A stretch of DNA of 15,862 nucleotides from assembly GCA_016288175.1 (NCBI GenBank), contig JAEEYN010000049.1, positions 1-15,862 of the forward strand, written 5' to 3'. Shown one piece after another: positions 5,681-12,141 of the stretch (position 1 is the stretch's first letter; every line of letters begins with the position of its first letter). The position numbers and the translations under genes are program-made. Source of the stretch: Bacillota bacterium. Lineage in GTDB: Bacteria > Bacillota > Clostridia > Christensenellales > CAG-138. The notes below the pieces were generated by a model, which saw nothing but the letters and a program-made list of their open reading frames with translations, had not been told where the DNA came from and did not search any database.

Positions 5681-6886
5681 TTGAGGACCTGCTTCAAATG
5701 GCGAATGCTGAAAAGGCTCGCGCTCGCGGCTGTGCTCGCGCTGCTCCTGCTTGCCGTTTTATGCGGCGCAGCTGCCGAAACGGACGGGGAAGAGCCGGAT
5801 GACAGCGACGTCAGGACGGAGCTCGAAAGGCTGAGCGGCGAGGCCGATCTTTCAGCGTGGCAGGATTATTTCGAGCGTCTGCGCAGCTCATCGCCGCAGG
5901 CGGCGGATTATACCACGGCAGGTGCGCTTGCCCGCAGGCTGGCGGAAGACCCCGGCGGGAGGATGCAGACATCCGCGGGTCTACTTTCGGGGATCTTCGG
6001 CGAAAGCTTCGGCAGCGCGCTCGGAAAGACCGCCGCCGTTTTCACAGCGGCGCTGCTGACGGGTCTGTGCGGGATCGTTTTCGAGGATTCGGGGATCAAA
6101 AAGCTCGTGCTGCTGCTTGTTTGCGGCGCGGCGATCCTTTCCGTCACCGCCGCGTTTTCGTCCCTTGCCGGCAGCGCTTCGGCGATGATCGGCGATATTG
6201 CCGGTTTTGCGGAAGCCGCCGCTCCCGCGCTCGGCGCGCTGCTTGCGTCGATGGGCTGTTCCGAAAGCGCGAAGCTGCTTGCGCCGGATCTCGCCTTCAC
6301 GGCGGGCGGCGCCGCGTCGATCGTTCGGACTGCGGCGATGCCGATGCTGCTCGCTTCCGGCGTGCTGGTCGTTTTGAACGGCCTCACGGAAAGCCTGAAG
6401 CTCGAACGCTGGATCAAGCTGATCCACAAGATCGTGAAGTGGCTGCTCGGGCTCGTGAGCGTTATGTACACAGCATCCGCCGCCGCGGGAGGGCTGATCG
6501 CCGCAAGCGCGGACAGCGTTACGCTCCGCTCTGCGAAATACGCGGTGGATAAGCTGATCCCGGCCGCCGGAGGAATGGTCACCGGTGCGCTGGACGCCGT
6601 CCGCTCGGCGGCGCTGCTCCTCAAAAACGGCGCAGGCATGGCTGCACTGCTGATCCTTGCGGGAATACTGATCCGCCCGACGCTCGCGATCCTCGGCGGA
6701 ATGCTCGCTTTTCGTCTCACAGCGGCGGCATCGGAGCCATTTGCCGATGAGCGGATCCCGAAAATGCTGGACGGCATCGCGGACACGCTCTCGCTGATGT
6801 TCGCCTGCGCGGCGGCGGTTGCGGCGATGTTCGCAGTCACCGTGATCATGATGCTTGTCGCCGGCGGGACGCTTGCGGGGGCATGA
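5681..6886 (+). CDS. spoIIIAE: Stage III sporulation protein AE
   Basis: SpoIIIAE is the large polytopic membrane subunit of the SpoIIIA channel. This 401-residue protein has an N-terminal signal-like hydrophobic stretch (about residues 11-32) and an acidic extracytoplasmic region. About eight membrane segments follow from residue 110 onward, with family-typical PALGALLASMG and GCSESAKLLAPDLAFT. TTG 5681 is preferred because GGAGAG (5669-5674) lies 6 bases upstream, whereas the first in-frame ATG (5705) has no ribosome binding site and would trim the positively charged N-terminus. It ends in tandem stops, TGA then TAA. Confidence 0.94.
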   Translation: MRTCFKWRMLKRLALAAVLALLLLAVLCGAAAETDGEEPDDSDVRTELERLSGEADLSAWQDYFERLRSSSPQAADYTTAGALARRLAEDPGGRMQTSAGLLSGIFGESFGSALGKTAAVFTAALLTGLCGIVFEDSGIKKLVLLLVCGAAILSVTAAFSSLAGSASAMIGDIAGFAEAAAPALGALLASMGCSESAKLLAPDLAFTAGGAASIVRTAAMPMLLASGVLVVLNGLTESLKLERWIKLIHKIVKWLLGLVSVMYTASAAAGGLIAASADSVTLRSAKYAVDKLIPAAGGMVTGALDAVRSAALLLKNGAGMAALLILAGILIRPTLAILGGMLAFRLTAAASEPFADERIPKMLDGIADTLSLMFACAAAVAAMFAVTVIMMLVAGGTLAGA

Positions 6887-6905
6887 TAAAAGAGGAAAGA
6901 GAAAC

Positions 6906-7085
6906 ATGCCTGATCTTACGGGAATACTGCGAAAGCTTCTTGTTCGCCTGATCGCGGCGGGGCTTGTTATGGCGGCTGCCGACGCGCTCCTTCCGTCGGA
7001 TGAAAAAGGCGGCGCTGTCGGCGGCGCAAGAAGGCTCATCAGACTTGCACTGACAGCGGCGGTACTTTTCCGTATTCCGGATTGA
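6906..7085 (+). CDS. spoIIIAF: Minimal SpoIIIAF-like protein, membrane part only
   Basis: The slot between spoIIIAE and spoIIIAG is where spoIIIAF belongs. This 59-residue product resembles its N-terminus: a first membrane segment LVRLIAAGLVMAAADALLPS, matching the typical SpoIIIAF membrane helix ending in a D-x-LLP motif, then RRLIRLALTAAVLF as a second, weak segment. SpoIIIAF is normally about 150-210 residues, with a soluble ring-building-like domain after the two helices. That domain is absent, and spoIIIAG begins only 10 bases after the TGA, so it has been deleted rather than displaced by a frameshift. ATG 6906 is supported by GAGGAA about 8 bases upstream. The family assignment rests mainly on position and the first helix. 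Confidence 0.75.
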   Translation: MPDLTGILRKLLVRLIAAGLVMAAADALLPSDEKGGAVGGARRLIRLALTAAVLFRIPD

Positions 7086-7095
7086 GGCAGAAACC

Positions 7096-7635
7096 ATGAA
7101 AGAAAAATCCGTACTTACAACTTTTACCGAAACGCTCGAGAAAAACCGCGTGCTTCGGGCGGTCCTGACAGGCGCGCTGATCCTCGCGGCGTTCATCCTT
7201 TTCCTGACTTCCGGCGTCTTCCGCTCCTGCGGGAAAACGGCGGAGGAGCCGACGCAGGAAACATCGGGAAACATCGGCGCGCAGACGGCGGAACTCGAAA
7301 AACGGCTCGAAGGAATGCTTTCCTCAATGGCGGGGGTGGGAAGGGTGAAGGTAATGCTGACCCTTGACAGCACGGAGGAGCAGATCCTTGCGACGAACAG
7401 CAGAAATCAGACGGCGCAGAGCGGTTCCTCGGAGGAAACGAGGCCGGCGACGGTCAATACCGGCGGCGGAGAGAACCCGATCGTGCTGACGGAAAAGCTG
7501 CCGAAAGTTCGCGGCGTGATCGTTTCGGCGGAAGGCGCGGGCAATTTTTCCGTTCGCATGAACATAATCACGGCGGTCAGTACCGTTCTCGGAATCGACC
7601 AAAGCCGGGTGGAGGTGTTTGTAATGGCAGGGTAG
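7096..7635 (+). CDS. spoIIIAG: Stage III sporulation protein AG
   Basis: SpoIIIAG forms the large ring of the channel in the space between mother cell and forespore membranes. The 179-residue protein has a cytoplasmic N-terminus and one membrane helix (about residues 20-42). A Thr/Glu-rich linker follows, then a ring-building domain with LEKRLEGMLSSMAGVGRVKVMLTL and KLPKVRGVIVSAEGAGN, both conserved family blocks. An insert of about 35 residues between these, rich in Ser, Thr and Gly, corresponds to the extra beta-barrel-forming region of SpoIIIAG but looks short. The length is somewhat below Bacillus SpoIIIAG (about 229). The only gene here ending in TAG. Confidence 0.94.
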   Translation: MKEKSVLTTFTETLEKNRVLRAVLTGALILAAFILFLTSGVFRSCGKTAEEPTQETSGNIGAQTAELEKRLEGMLSSMAGVGRVKVMLTLDSTEEQILATNSRNQTAQSGSSEETRPATVNTGGGENPIVLTEKLPKVRGVIVSAEGAGNFSVRMNIITAVSTVLGIDQSRVEVFVMAG

Positions 7636-7701
7636 AAAACGGAATATGTTTTTATTGCGGAAACGCAGAACCGAAAACAAATAAACGAGGAGGAAGAAAA
7701 A

Positions 7702-8268
7702 ATGAAACTGAAGGGATTCAGAATGACGAAAAAGGGGATCATTGCCCTTTCGCTGCTGCTCCTGCTGCTTGCGGGGGCGATCTATCTCAACATCAAGATG
7801 AACCGCGAGGAAGAGCTCGCGTCCGAGGATGCGAACGCCGTAAATAACGGCGAAACGAAGATCCCTGAAGAAAACGGCGAGGCGGCGCAGCAGACGGGCG
7901 CGAAAGCCTATGCGGGCTATTTCGAATCGTTCCGGGATGAAAGGAACCTTGTCCGCTCGCAGGAGATCGATTACCTGAGGATGATATTGAACGACGAAAC
8001 GACGGATACGGAAACGCTTCAGAGCGCGCAGGCAAGGCTCATGGAGCTTGTTTCGAACATGGAACAGGAATTTTCGATCGAAAGCCGGATCCGCGCGAAG
8101 GGCTTCGCGGACGCCGCGGTGACATTCCGCAGCGGCTCGATTACCGTTGTTGTGGACGGCGAAAGCCTTTCGGATGAGGAAGTCGCGAGGATACTCGATA
8201 TCGTTTTAAGCGAGACCGGCGCACCGGCGAGCGCAGTCCGTATCTCCCTCAGCAAAGGCGCTGCATAA
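7702..8268 (+). CDS. spoIIIAH: Stage III sporulation protein AH
   Basis: SpoIIIAH in the mother-cell membrane binds SpoIIQ from the forespore, forming the zipper and channel that joins the two cells. The 188-residue product has one membrane helix (about residues 13-32), a Glu/Asn-rich linker, and a C-terminal YscJ/FliF-like ring-building domain from about residue 74: YFESFRDERNLVRSQEIDYLRMIL, a helix with QARLMELVSNMEQE, then AKGFADAAVTF and the strand SITVVVDGESLSDEEVARILDIV. GAGGAGGAAGA lies about 5 bases before the ATG. It ends in TAA. No strong terminator was found in the 168-base gap that follows. Confidence 0.95.
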   Translation: MKLKGFRMTKKGIIALSLLLLLLAGAIYLNIKMNREEELASEDANAVNNGETKIPEENGEAAQQTGAKAYAGYFESFRDERNLVRSQEIDYLRMILNDETTDTETLQSAQARLMELVSNMEQEFSIESRIRAKGFADAAVTFRSGSITVVVDGESLSDEEVARILDIVLSETGAPASAVRISLSKGAA

Positions 8269-8338
8269 AAAGCGCAAAGCGGGGCAGGCGGAAACGAAAA
8301 ACGGCACTATATTGTCAAAATCGGAATGATTTCTTGAA

Positions 8339-8373
8339 TATCTTCGCAAAAAGGGTGATTTATCTTCGCAAAA
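8339..8373 (+). repeat. Two 13-base direct repeats, 22-base period, upstream of the asp23 promoter
   Basis: TATCTTCGCAAAA occurs at 8339-8351 and exactly again at 8361-8373. The 22-base period is about two helical turns, so both copies face the same side of the DNA. The second copy ends 2 bases before the -35 box. This is typical placement for an activator or repressor binding pair. The regulator is unknown. Confidence 0.65.
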
Positions 8374-8375
8374 TG

Positions 8376-8404
8376 TTTACATCTCGAAAGAAGTCTGGTA
8401 TAAT
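8376..8404 (+). promoter_or_regulatory. Strong sigma-A promoter for asp23-amaP-DUF2273
   Basis: TTTACA (8376-8381, 5 of 6 to TTGACA), a 17-base spacer and TATAAT (8399-8404), with TG one base upstream making an extended -10. The start is expected near 8411, giving a leader of about 26 bases that contains AAGGAGGTGT just before the asp23 ATG. Confidence 0.9.
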
Positions 8405-8436
8405 TAACCTGACTTAATATAAGGAGGTGTCCAACT

Positions 8437-8859
8437 ATGGATAACGAAAATCAGGTCATGACCGATGTACAGGTAAACGAAAACGGTAAAGTTGTTTTTG
8501 CTCCCGATGTAGTTGCAACGATCGCGAATCTTGCAGCATCCGAAGTCGAAGGCGTAACCGGCCTCGGCGGCGGTTTTGCAGACAGCATCACCAGCATCCT
8601 CGGCGGCAAGAAGAGCCTCACCAAAGGTGTTCGCGTCGAAGTCGGCAACGAAGAAGCCGCTGTTGACATGAGCATCAACGTTAAGTACGGCTGCAGGATC
8701 CAGGAAGTCAGCGCAACCGTCCAGCAGGAAGTCAAAAAGGCTATCGAGTTGATGACCGGCCTTCGCGTCGTGGAAGTCAACGTCTTCGTTCAGTCGGTAA
8801 CTTTCGAAACCGAAAAGAACGACAAGAAAAAGACCGAAGAGGTCCCGAGAGTCAAGTAA
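8437..8859 (+). CDS. Asp23/Gls24 family envelope stress response protein
   Basis: Asp23 proteins are abundant and coat the inner membrane face through an AmaP anchor in Staphylococcus; loss there induces cell-wall stress genes. The 140-residue product shows the family core: GKVVFAPDVVATIANLAASEVEGVTGL (about residues 17-43), a Gly-rich stretch, then GVRVEV, AAVDMSINVKYGCRIQEVSATVQQEVKKAIELMTGLRVVEVNVFVQSV. A Lys/Glu-rich tail ends the protein. There is no membrane segment. A near-perfect Shine-Dalgarno (AAGGAGGTG) and strong promoter fit high expression, and codon use is less GC-rich than that of neighbours. It heads a three-gene module with amaP-like and DUF2273 genes. Confidence 0.95.
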   Translation: MDNENQVMTDVQVNENGKVVFAPDVVATIANLAASEVEGVTGLGGGFADSITSILGGKKSLTKGVRVEVGNEEAAVDMSINVKYGCRIQEVSATVQQEVKKAIELMTGLRVVEVNVFVQSVTFETEKNDKKKTEEVPRVK

Positions 8860-8871
8860 TTCAACTGAATG

Positions 8872-8908
8872 CGGAGCCGGTGTGCCGTCCCTGGCATGAC
8901 CGGCTCCG
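8872..8908 (+). other. Intercistronic hairpin between asp23 and the amaP-like gene
   Basis: Ten perfect pairs join 8872-8881 and 8899-8908 (core GGAGCCGGT/ACCGGCTCC), with an inner 4-bp stem, TGCC/GGCA, inside the loop. The following bases GATTATC lack a T-run. It is therefore more likely an mRNA stabiliser or partial attenuator that keeps asp23 levels above those of the downstream genes. Confidence 0.6.
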
Positions 8909-8964
8909 GATTATCGGAGAAAAGCTGCCGGGAGGCCAATGCGCGGCGGGAGGAGATACGAATC

Positions 8965-9540
8965 ATGAAAAACGATAAACAGATCAAAACAGCGCTATTT
9001 TTCGCGCTTATCATTTTCGGAGCGGTCATCCTGCTGCTCACCGCGGCTTGCTGGGGGATCATAAAGCTTTCGGGCTTCATCAACTATCTTGAAAACGGCC
9101 CCGTCGTTCTCAGGATCCTGATCGGCATCGGCTTCCTGCTCCTGTTTGCGGGCGTTGTTTACCTGATCATCAAGACCGTGAGCTTCGGCAAAGCGACTTC
9201 AAAGGGCGAAATGAACCTTTTGACGCAGGGCACGGACGGCTCAACATACATCAGCAGCGATGCGATCTCGACGATGGTCCAGCGTCTGCTCCACCGCAAC
9301 AGGCAGATCCGCTCGGCGTCGTGCAGCGTCACTCCCGTTTCGGACGGCATCACGATCGACATCAGGCTGACGGTTCTTGCGGGCGGCGATTATGCCCAGC
9401 TCTGCTCCGATATCCAGCGGGATATCAAGCAGGAAGTTGAGCAGGCGACCGGCATCCCTGTCAAGAACGTTTCCGTTTCGATCATTAAGACCGTTGTGCC
9501 GAACGGCGAACAGGCTCCGGTTGAAAAGAGGGTCAAATAA
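8965..9540 (+). CDS. amaP: AmaP-like alkaline shock response membrane anchor protein
   Basis: AmaP tethers Asp23 to the membrane in Staphylococcus aureus. This 191-residue protein has the same layout: two membrane helices, about residues 9-35 and 48-70. After them comes a cytoplasmic Asp23-like domain (about 88-180) with YISSDAISTMVQRLLHRNRQIRSASCSVTPVSDGITIDIRLTVLAGGDYAQL and VEQATGIPVKNVSVSIIK. ATG 8965 is chosen because GGGAGGAG (8948-8955) lies 9 bases upstream. The frame is open back to 8869, but that part overlaps the intercistronic hairpin and encodes no family sequence. The stop overlaps the next ATG by one base (TAATG). Confidence 0.88.
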   Translation: MKNDKQIKTALFFALIIFGAVILLLTAACWGIIKLSGFINYLENGPVVLRILIGIGFLLLFAGVVYLIIKTVSFGKATSKGEMNLLTQGTDGSTYISSDAISTMVQRLLHRNRQIRSASCSVTPVSDGITIDIRLTVLAGGDYAQLCSDIQRDIKQEVEQATGIPVKNVSVSIIKTVVPNGEQAPVEKRVK

Positions 9541-9776
9541 TGAAGAACGAGGAAATAAAAGCGTTCTTTGCGCGGAATAAATGCAAGGTATTCATTACCT
9601 TGATCGGCCTTGCTGCCGCTGTGCTGATGCTTTCGATCGGCTTCTTCAGAACGCTTCTGATCCTTCTTTTGACGGGCGTTTGCTTCTTCTACGGCTCGCT
9701 CATCGACAAGCACGGATTCAAAGACGCGAACAAACTGATCGCCGATTTCTTCAGAAGCCTGTTCCACAGAAACTGA
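9540..9776 (+). CDS. DUF2273 small integral membrane protein
   Basis: This 78-residue protein has a charged N-terminus and two closely spaced membrane helices (about residues 17-34 and 36-53). The tail includes GSLIDKHGFKDANKLIADFF. The arrangement, including the short polar GSLIDG/K-type segment after helix two, fits the DUF2273 family that accompanies asp23 and amaP in many Firmicutes. The start codon shares one base with the amaP-like stop, a strong sign of coupled translation. Its biochemical role is not established; a part in anchoring or organising Asp23 is the likely inference. Confidence 0.85.
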   Translation: MKNEEIKAFFARNKCKVFITLIGLAAAVLMLSIGFFRTLLILLLTGVCFFYGSLIDKHGFKDANKLIADFFRSLFHRN

Positions 9777-9847
9777 TCCGGCTCCAAAGAAGCGCCGGCA
9801 TACAATAAGCGATACTCCGTTCATTCCGGGCGGGGTGAAGGATTACT

Positions 9848-10252
9848 ATGAGCAGAAAAATTGCCCGTGAGGTCGCGATGAAGCTGACCTACGAAAAACT
9901 CTTCGGCTGCGATGATACCTATCATCAGGTGCTCGAGCAGTCCGGGATCGAAGACGAGCCCTCCGAAGCGGATATCGCTTTCGCGCAGGACATCGTCGAC
10001 GGTGTACAATCGAATATCGGCGCGATCGACGAGATCATCCAATCCGCCGCTGTGGATTGGACTGTTGACCGCATGCCGAAGGTCGATCTTTCGATCCTTC
10101 GCGTTGCCGTTTATGAGATCCGCTTTGCAAAGGAAGTTCCTCCCGCCGTCGCCGCGAACGAGGCGGTGGAGCTTGCGAAAATCTACTGCGACGAGCGTTC
10201 GCCGCGCTTCATCAACGGCGTGCTCGGGAAAGTGATCAGAACAGGCAGCTGA
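9848..10252 (+). CDS. nusB: Transcription antitermination factor NusB
   Basis: NusB with NusE (S10) binds boxA RNA and assembles rRNA antitermination complexes. The 134-residue, all-helical product has the typical beginning RKIAREVAMKLTYEKLF (Bacillus: RRxAREKALQxLF), IDEIIQSAAVDWTVDRMPKVDLSILRVAVYEIRF, and the C-terminal PAVAANEAVELAKIYCDERSPRFINGVLGKV. These blocks are nearly invariant in the family. GAAGGA lies 7 bases before the ATG. A GC hairpin near 9778-9798 precedes it without a T-run. The asp23 module may read through into this gene; no convincing separate promoter was found in the 71-base gap. Confidence 0.97.
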   Translation: MSRKIAREVAMKLTYEKLFGCDDTYHQVLEQSGIEDEPSEADIAFAQDIVDGVQSNIGAIDEIIQSAAVDWTVDRMPKVDLSILRVAVYEIRFAKEVPPAVAANEAVELAKIYCDERSPRFINGVLGKVIRTGS

Positions 10253-10274
10253 TCGAATCACCACCGGCAAACCA

Positions 10275-11246
10275 ATGGAACAAAAGCGAAAATTCATCGG
10301 GATCGATACAAGCTGCTATACTTCATCCGCAGCTTGTGTTTGCGTTAACGGAATCGTTTCGGATAAAAGGCAGCTCCTTCCGGTCGGGAGCGGGGAACGC
10401 GGCCTTCGCCAGAGCGATGCCGTCTTTTTGCATACAAGGAATCTTCAAACCATCGTCCCGGAACTGCTTTCTTCCGTCGATCCCGCCGAGATCGCCGCTG
10501 TCGGCGTCAGCGTCTGCCCGAGCGGTCGGGACGGCAGTTATATGCCCGTTTTCCTTGTCGGGAAGCTCGTCGCCTCCTCCGTTGCCGCGGCGCTCCGCTG
10601 CCCGGTCTATGGCTTCACACATCAGCAGGGGCATATCCGCGCTGCGCTTTTCGGCAACGAAGATCTGATCGGCAAAGAGTTTTTCGCTTTCCATCTCAGC
10701 GGCGGAACGAGCGACCTTATTCGCGTTGACGGGGAATTGAATATCGAAAGGATCGGCGGTTCGACGGATATAAACGCCGGTCAGCTCGTGGACAGGCTCG
10801 GAGTCAAGCTCGGCCTCGGTTTCCCCGCGGGCAAAGCGATGGAAGAACTCGCGTCGAAAGCGGACGGACGCGGCGTGATGCTGCCTTCGAGCGTGAAAGG
10901 GCTTGATTTTTCCTTCTCCGGCGCAGAAACGAAGGCCGCGAAAGCGATCGTAGGGGGAGCGGACCCTGCGAAGACCGCGTATTCCGTTTATGACCTTGTC
11001 GCGAGAACGCTCGCGAAAACCATGATCAACGCAATGAACGGAGCAGAACGCCCGGACGGCGGGGATTTCCTCCTTGCCGGCGGCGTGGCGTCGAGCGCTC
11101 TGCTGCGTTCAATGCTCCGGGAGCGGATGAAGGGGAGCGGTGCAAGGCTCCGTTTTGCCGAGCCCGCGCTTTCGAGCGACAACGCCGTCGGCGCTGCGCT
11201 CCTCGCGATGGACGCATTTAATAATCAGAACCCGAACGAAGACTGA
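10275..11246 (+). CDS. Divergent TsaD/Kae1-like (peptidase M22 family) protein
   Basis: The 323-residue protein has the ASKHA-type fold of the TsaD/Kae1 family, whose canonical member adds the threonylcarbamoyl group in t6A tRNA modification. Landmarks are GIDTSC (9-14), the metal-binding pair His116 and His120 in THQQGH, DINAGQLVDRLGVKLGLGFPAG, SFSGAETKA, LLAGGVASSALLR and Asp302 in SSDNAVGAALLA. It departs from true TsaD in that the nucleotide-site motif after TSC is YTSSAA instead of an acidic D-E-T block. The conserved GEAFDK is here GQLVDR. It therefore looks like the clostridial paralogue often found near nusB and xseA, and its activity is uncertain. It starts 22 bases after nusB, and the ribosome binding site is weak. 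Confidence 0.88.
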   Translation: MEQKRKFIGIDTSCYTSSAACVCVNGIVSDKRQLLPVGSGERGLRQSDAVFLHTRNLQTIVPELLSSVDPAEIAAVGVSVCPSGRDGSYMPVFLVGKLVASSVAAALRCPVYGFTHQQGHIRAALFGNEDLIGKEFFAFHLSGGTSDLIRVDGELNIERIGGSTDINAGQLVDRLGVKLGLGFPAGKAMEELASKADGRGVMLPSSVKGLDFSFSGAETKAAKAIVGGADPAKTAYSVYDLVARTLAKTMINAMNGAERPDGGDFLLAGGVASSALLRSMLRERMKGSGARLRFAEPALSSDNAVGAALLAMDAFNNQNPNED

Positions 11247-11260
11247 ACGGAAAATGTTTG

Positions 11261-11276
11261 CGCCGCCGATGCGGCG
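11261..11276 (+). other. Short GC hairpin before folD
   Basis: CGCCGC (11261-11266) and GCGGCG (11271-11276) form a perfect 6-bp stem with a CGAT loop, directly before the folD ribosome binding site GGAAAGGA. No T-run follows. It could shape mRNA stability or folD translation. Confidence 0.35.
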
Positions 11277-11289
11277 GAAAGGATAGAAA

Positions 11290-12141
11290 ATGGCAAAGCT
11301 TATTGACGGAAAAGCGATCGCGGCGGAAATGCGCGAAGAGTGCATCGCCCGCGTAATGAAACTGAAGGATGCCGGCGTCGAACCCCGGCTGGACGTCGTC
11401 ATCGTCGGCGATGATCCCGCTTCTCACCAGTATGTGAACAGCAGGCTGAAGGACTGCGCGGAGATCGGCCTTGCGAGCTTCACCCATACCCTCCCCGCGG
11501 AGGCGGAGCAGGCGGAGCTCATCGCCCTTCTCGAAAAGCTGAATGCCGACAGCTCGGTGCACGGGATCCTTCTTCAAATGCCGCTTCCGAAGCATATGGA
11601 TCAGGAGGAAGTGCTCGCGCATCTTTCGCCGAAAAAGGATGTTGACGGCCTGACCGTCGCGAATGCCGGCGCGCTCTATACCGGCAGGGAGGGCTTTGCG
11701 CCCTGCACGCCGAGCTCCGTTATGAAGCTCATCAAGAGCACCGGCGTGCCTATAAAGGGTAAAAACGCCGTTGTCGTCGGCCGCAGCATCGTTGTCGGCA
11801 AACCTGCCGCAATGCTTCTTCTTGCGGAGCACGCGACGGTCACGATCTGCCATTCCCGCACGGCTGACCTTGCGGAGCATACTCGCAATGCGGATATCCT
11901 CGTTGCAGCCGTCGGCGTGCCCGGCCTCATCAAGGGCGATATGGTCAAGCCCGGCGCCGTGGTTGTGGACGCCGGCATCAACCGCGTTGACGGAAAGACC
12001 GTCGGCGACGTTGAATTCGATTCCGCCGAAAAGACCGCGGGCTGGATCTCGCCCGTTCCCGGCGGCGTCGGTCCCGTAACAAGAAAGATCCTGCTTGAAA
12101 ATACCCTCAAAGCCGCGGAGAAACTGAATGGCCTCGACTGA
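11290..12141 (+). CDS. folD: Methylenetetrahydrofolate dehydrogenase/cyclohydrolase FolD
   Basis: FolD interconverts 5,10-methylene-, 5,10-methenyl- and 10-formyl-tetrahydrofolate, usually with NADP. The 283-residue product is full length. Catalytic-domain motifs are VGDDPASHQYV (39-49), GILLQMPLPKH with Gln96, and KKDVDGL with Asp119. The nucleotide-binding part has VVVGRSIVVGKPAAMLLL, ATVTICHSRT and PGGVGPVT. The oddity is in the YxxxK motif: the active-site Lys (Lys54 in E. coli, Lys56 in human) is replaced by Arg52 in YVNSRLK, while the second Lys (54 here) and Tyr48 remain. Dehydrogenase function is likely; cyclohydrolase activity is in doubt. AAAGGA precedes the ATG, and its last 14 bases overlap xseA. 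Confidence 0.96.
   Translation: MAKLIDGKAIAAEMREECIARVMKLKDAGVEPRLDVVIVGDDPASHQYVNSRLKDCAEIGLASFTHTLPAEAEQAELIALLEKLNADSSVHGILLQMPLPKHMDQEEVLAHLSPKKDVDGLTVANAGALYTGREGFAPCTPSSVMKLIKSTGVPIKGKNAVVVGRSIVVGKPAAMLLLAEHATVTICHSRTADLAEHTRNADILVAAVGVPGLIKGDMVKPGAVVVDAGINRVDGKTVGDVEFDSAEKTAGWISPVPGGVGPVTRKILLENTLKAAEKLNGLD

Noticed and set aside
5981..7039. A 352-codon and an overlapping 313-codon frame on the - strand opposite spoIIIAE
   Set aside because: Composition (Arg/Ser/Ala runs) is typical of shadow frames; spoIIIAE is clear on the other strand.
869..8964. Frames extended upstream of the chosen starts of the ylmC-like gene (from 746) and the amaP-like gene (from 8869)
   Set aside because: The extensions lie over the asnS end and terminator or the intercistronic hairpin and encode no family sequence. 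Good ribosome binding sites support the internal ATGs.
9799..9806. CATACAAT, a perfect sigma-E -10 match upstream of nusB
   Set aside because: No sigma-E -35 (ATATT-like) occurs 13-15 bases upstream; the bases there are CGGCTC. nusB is also a housekeeping gene.
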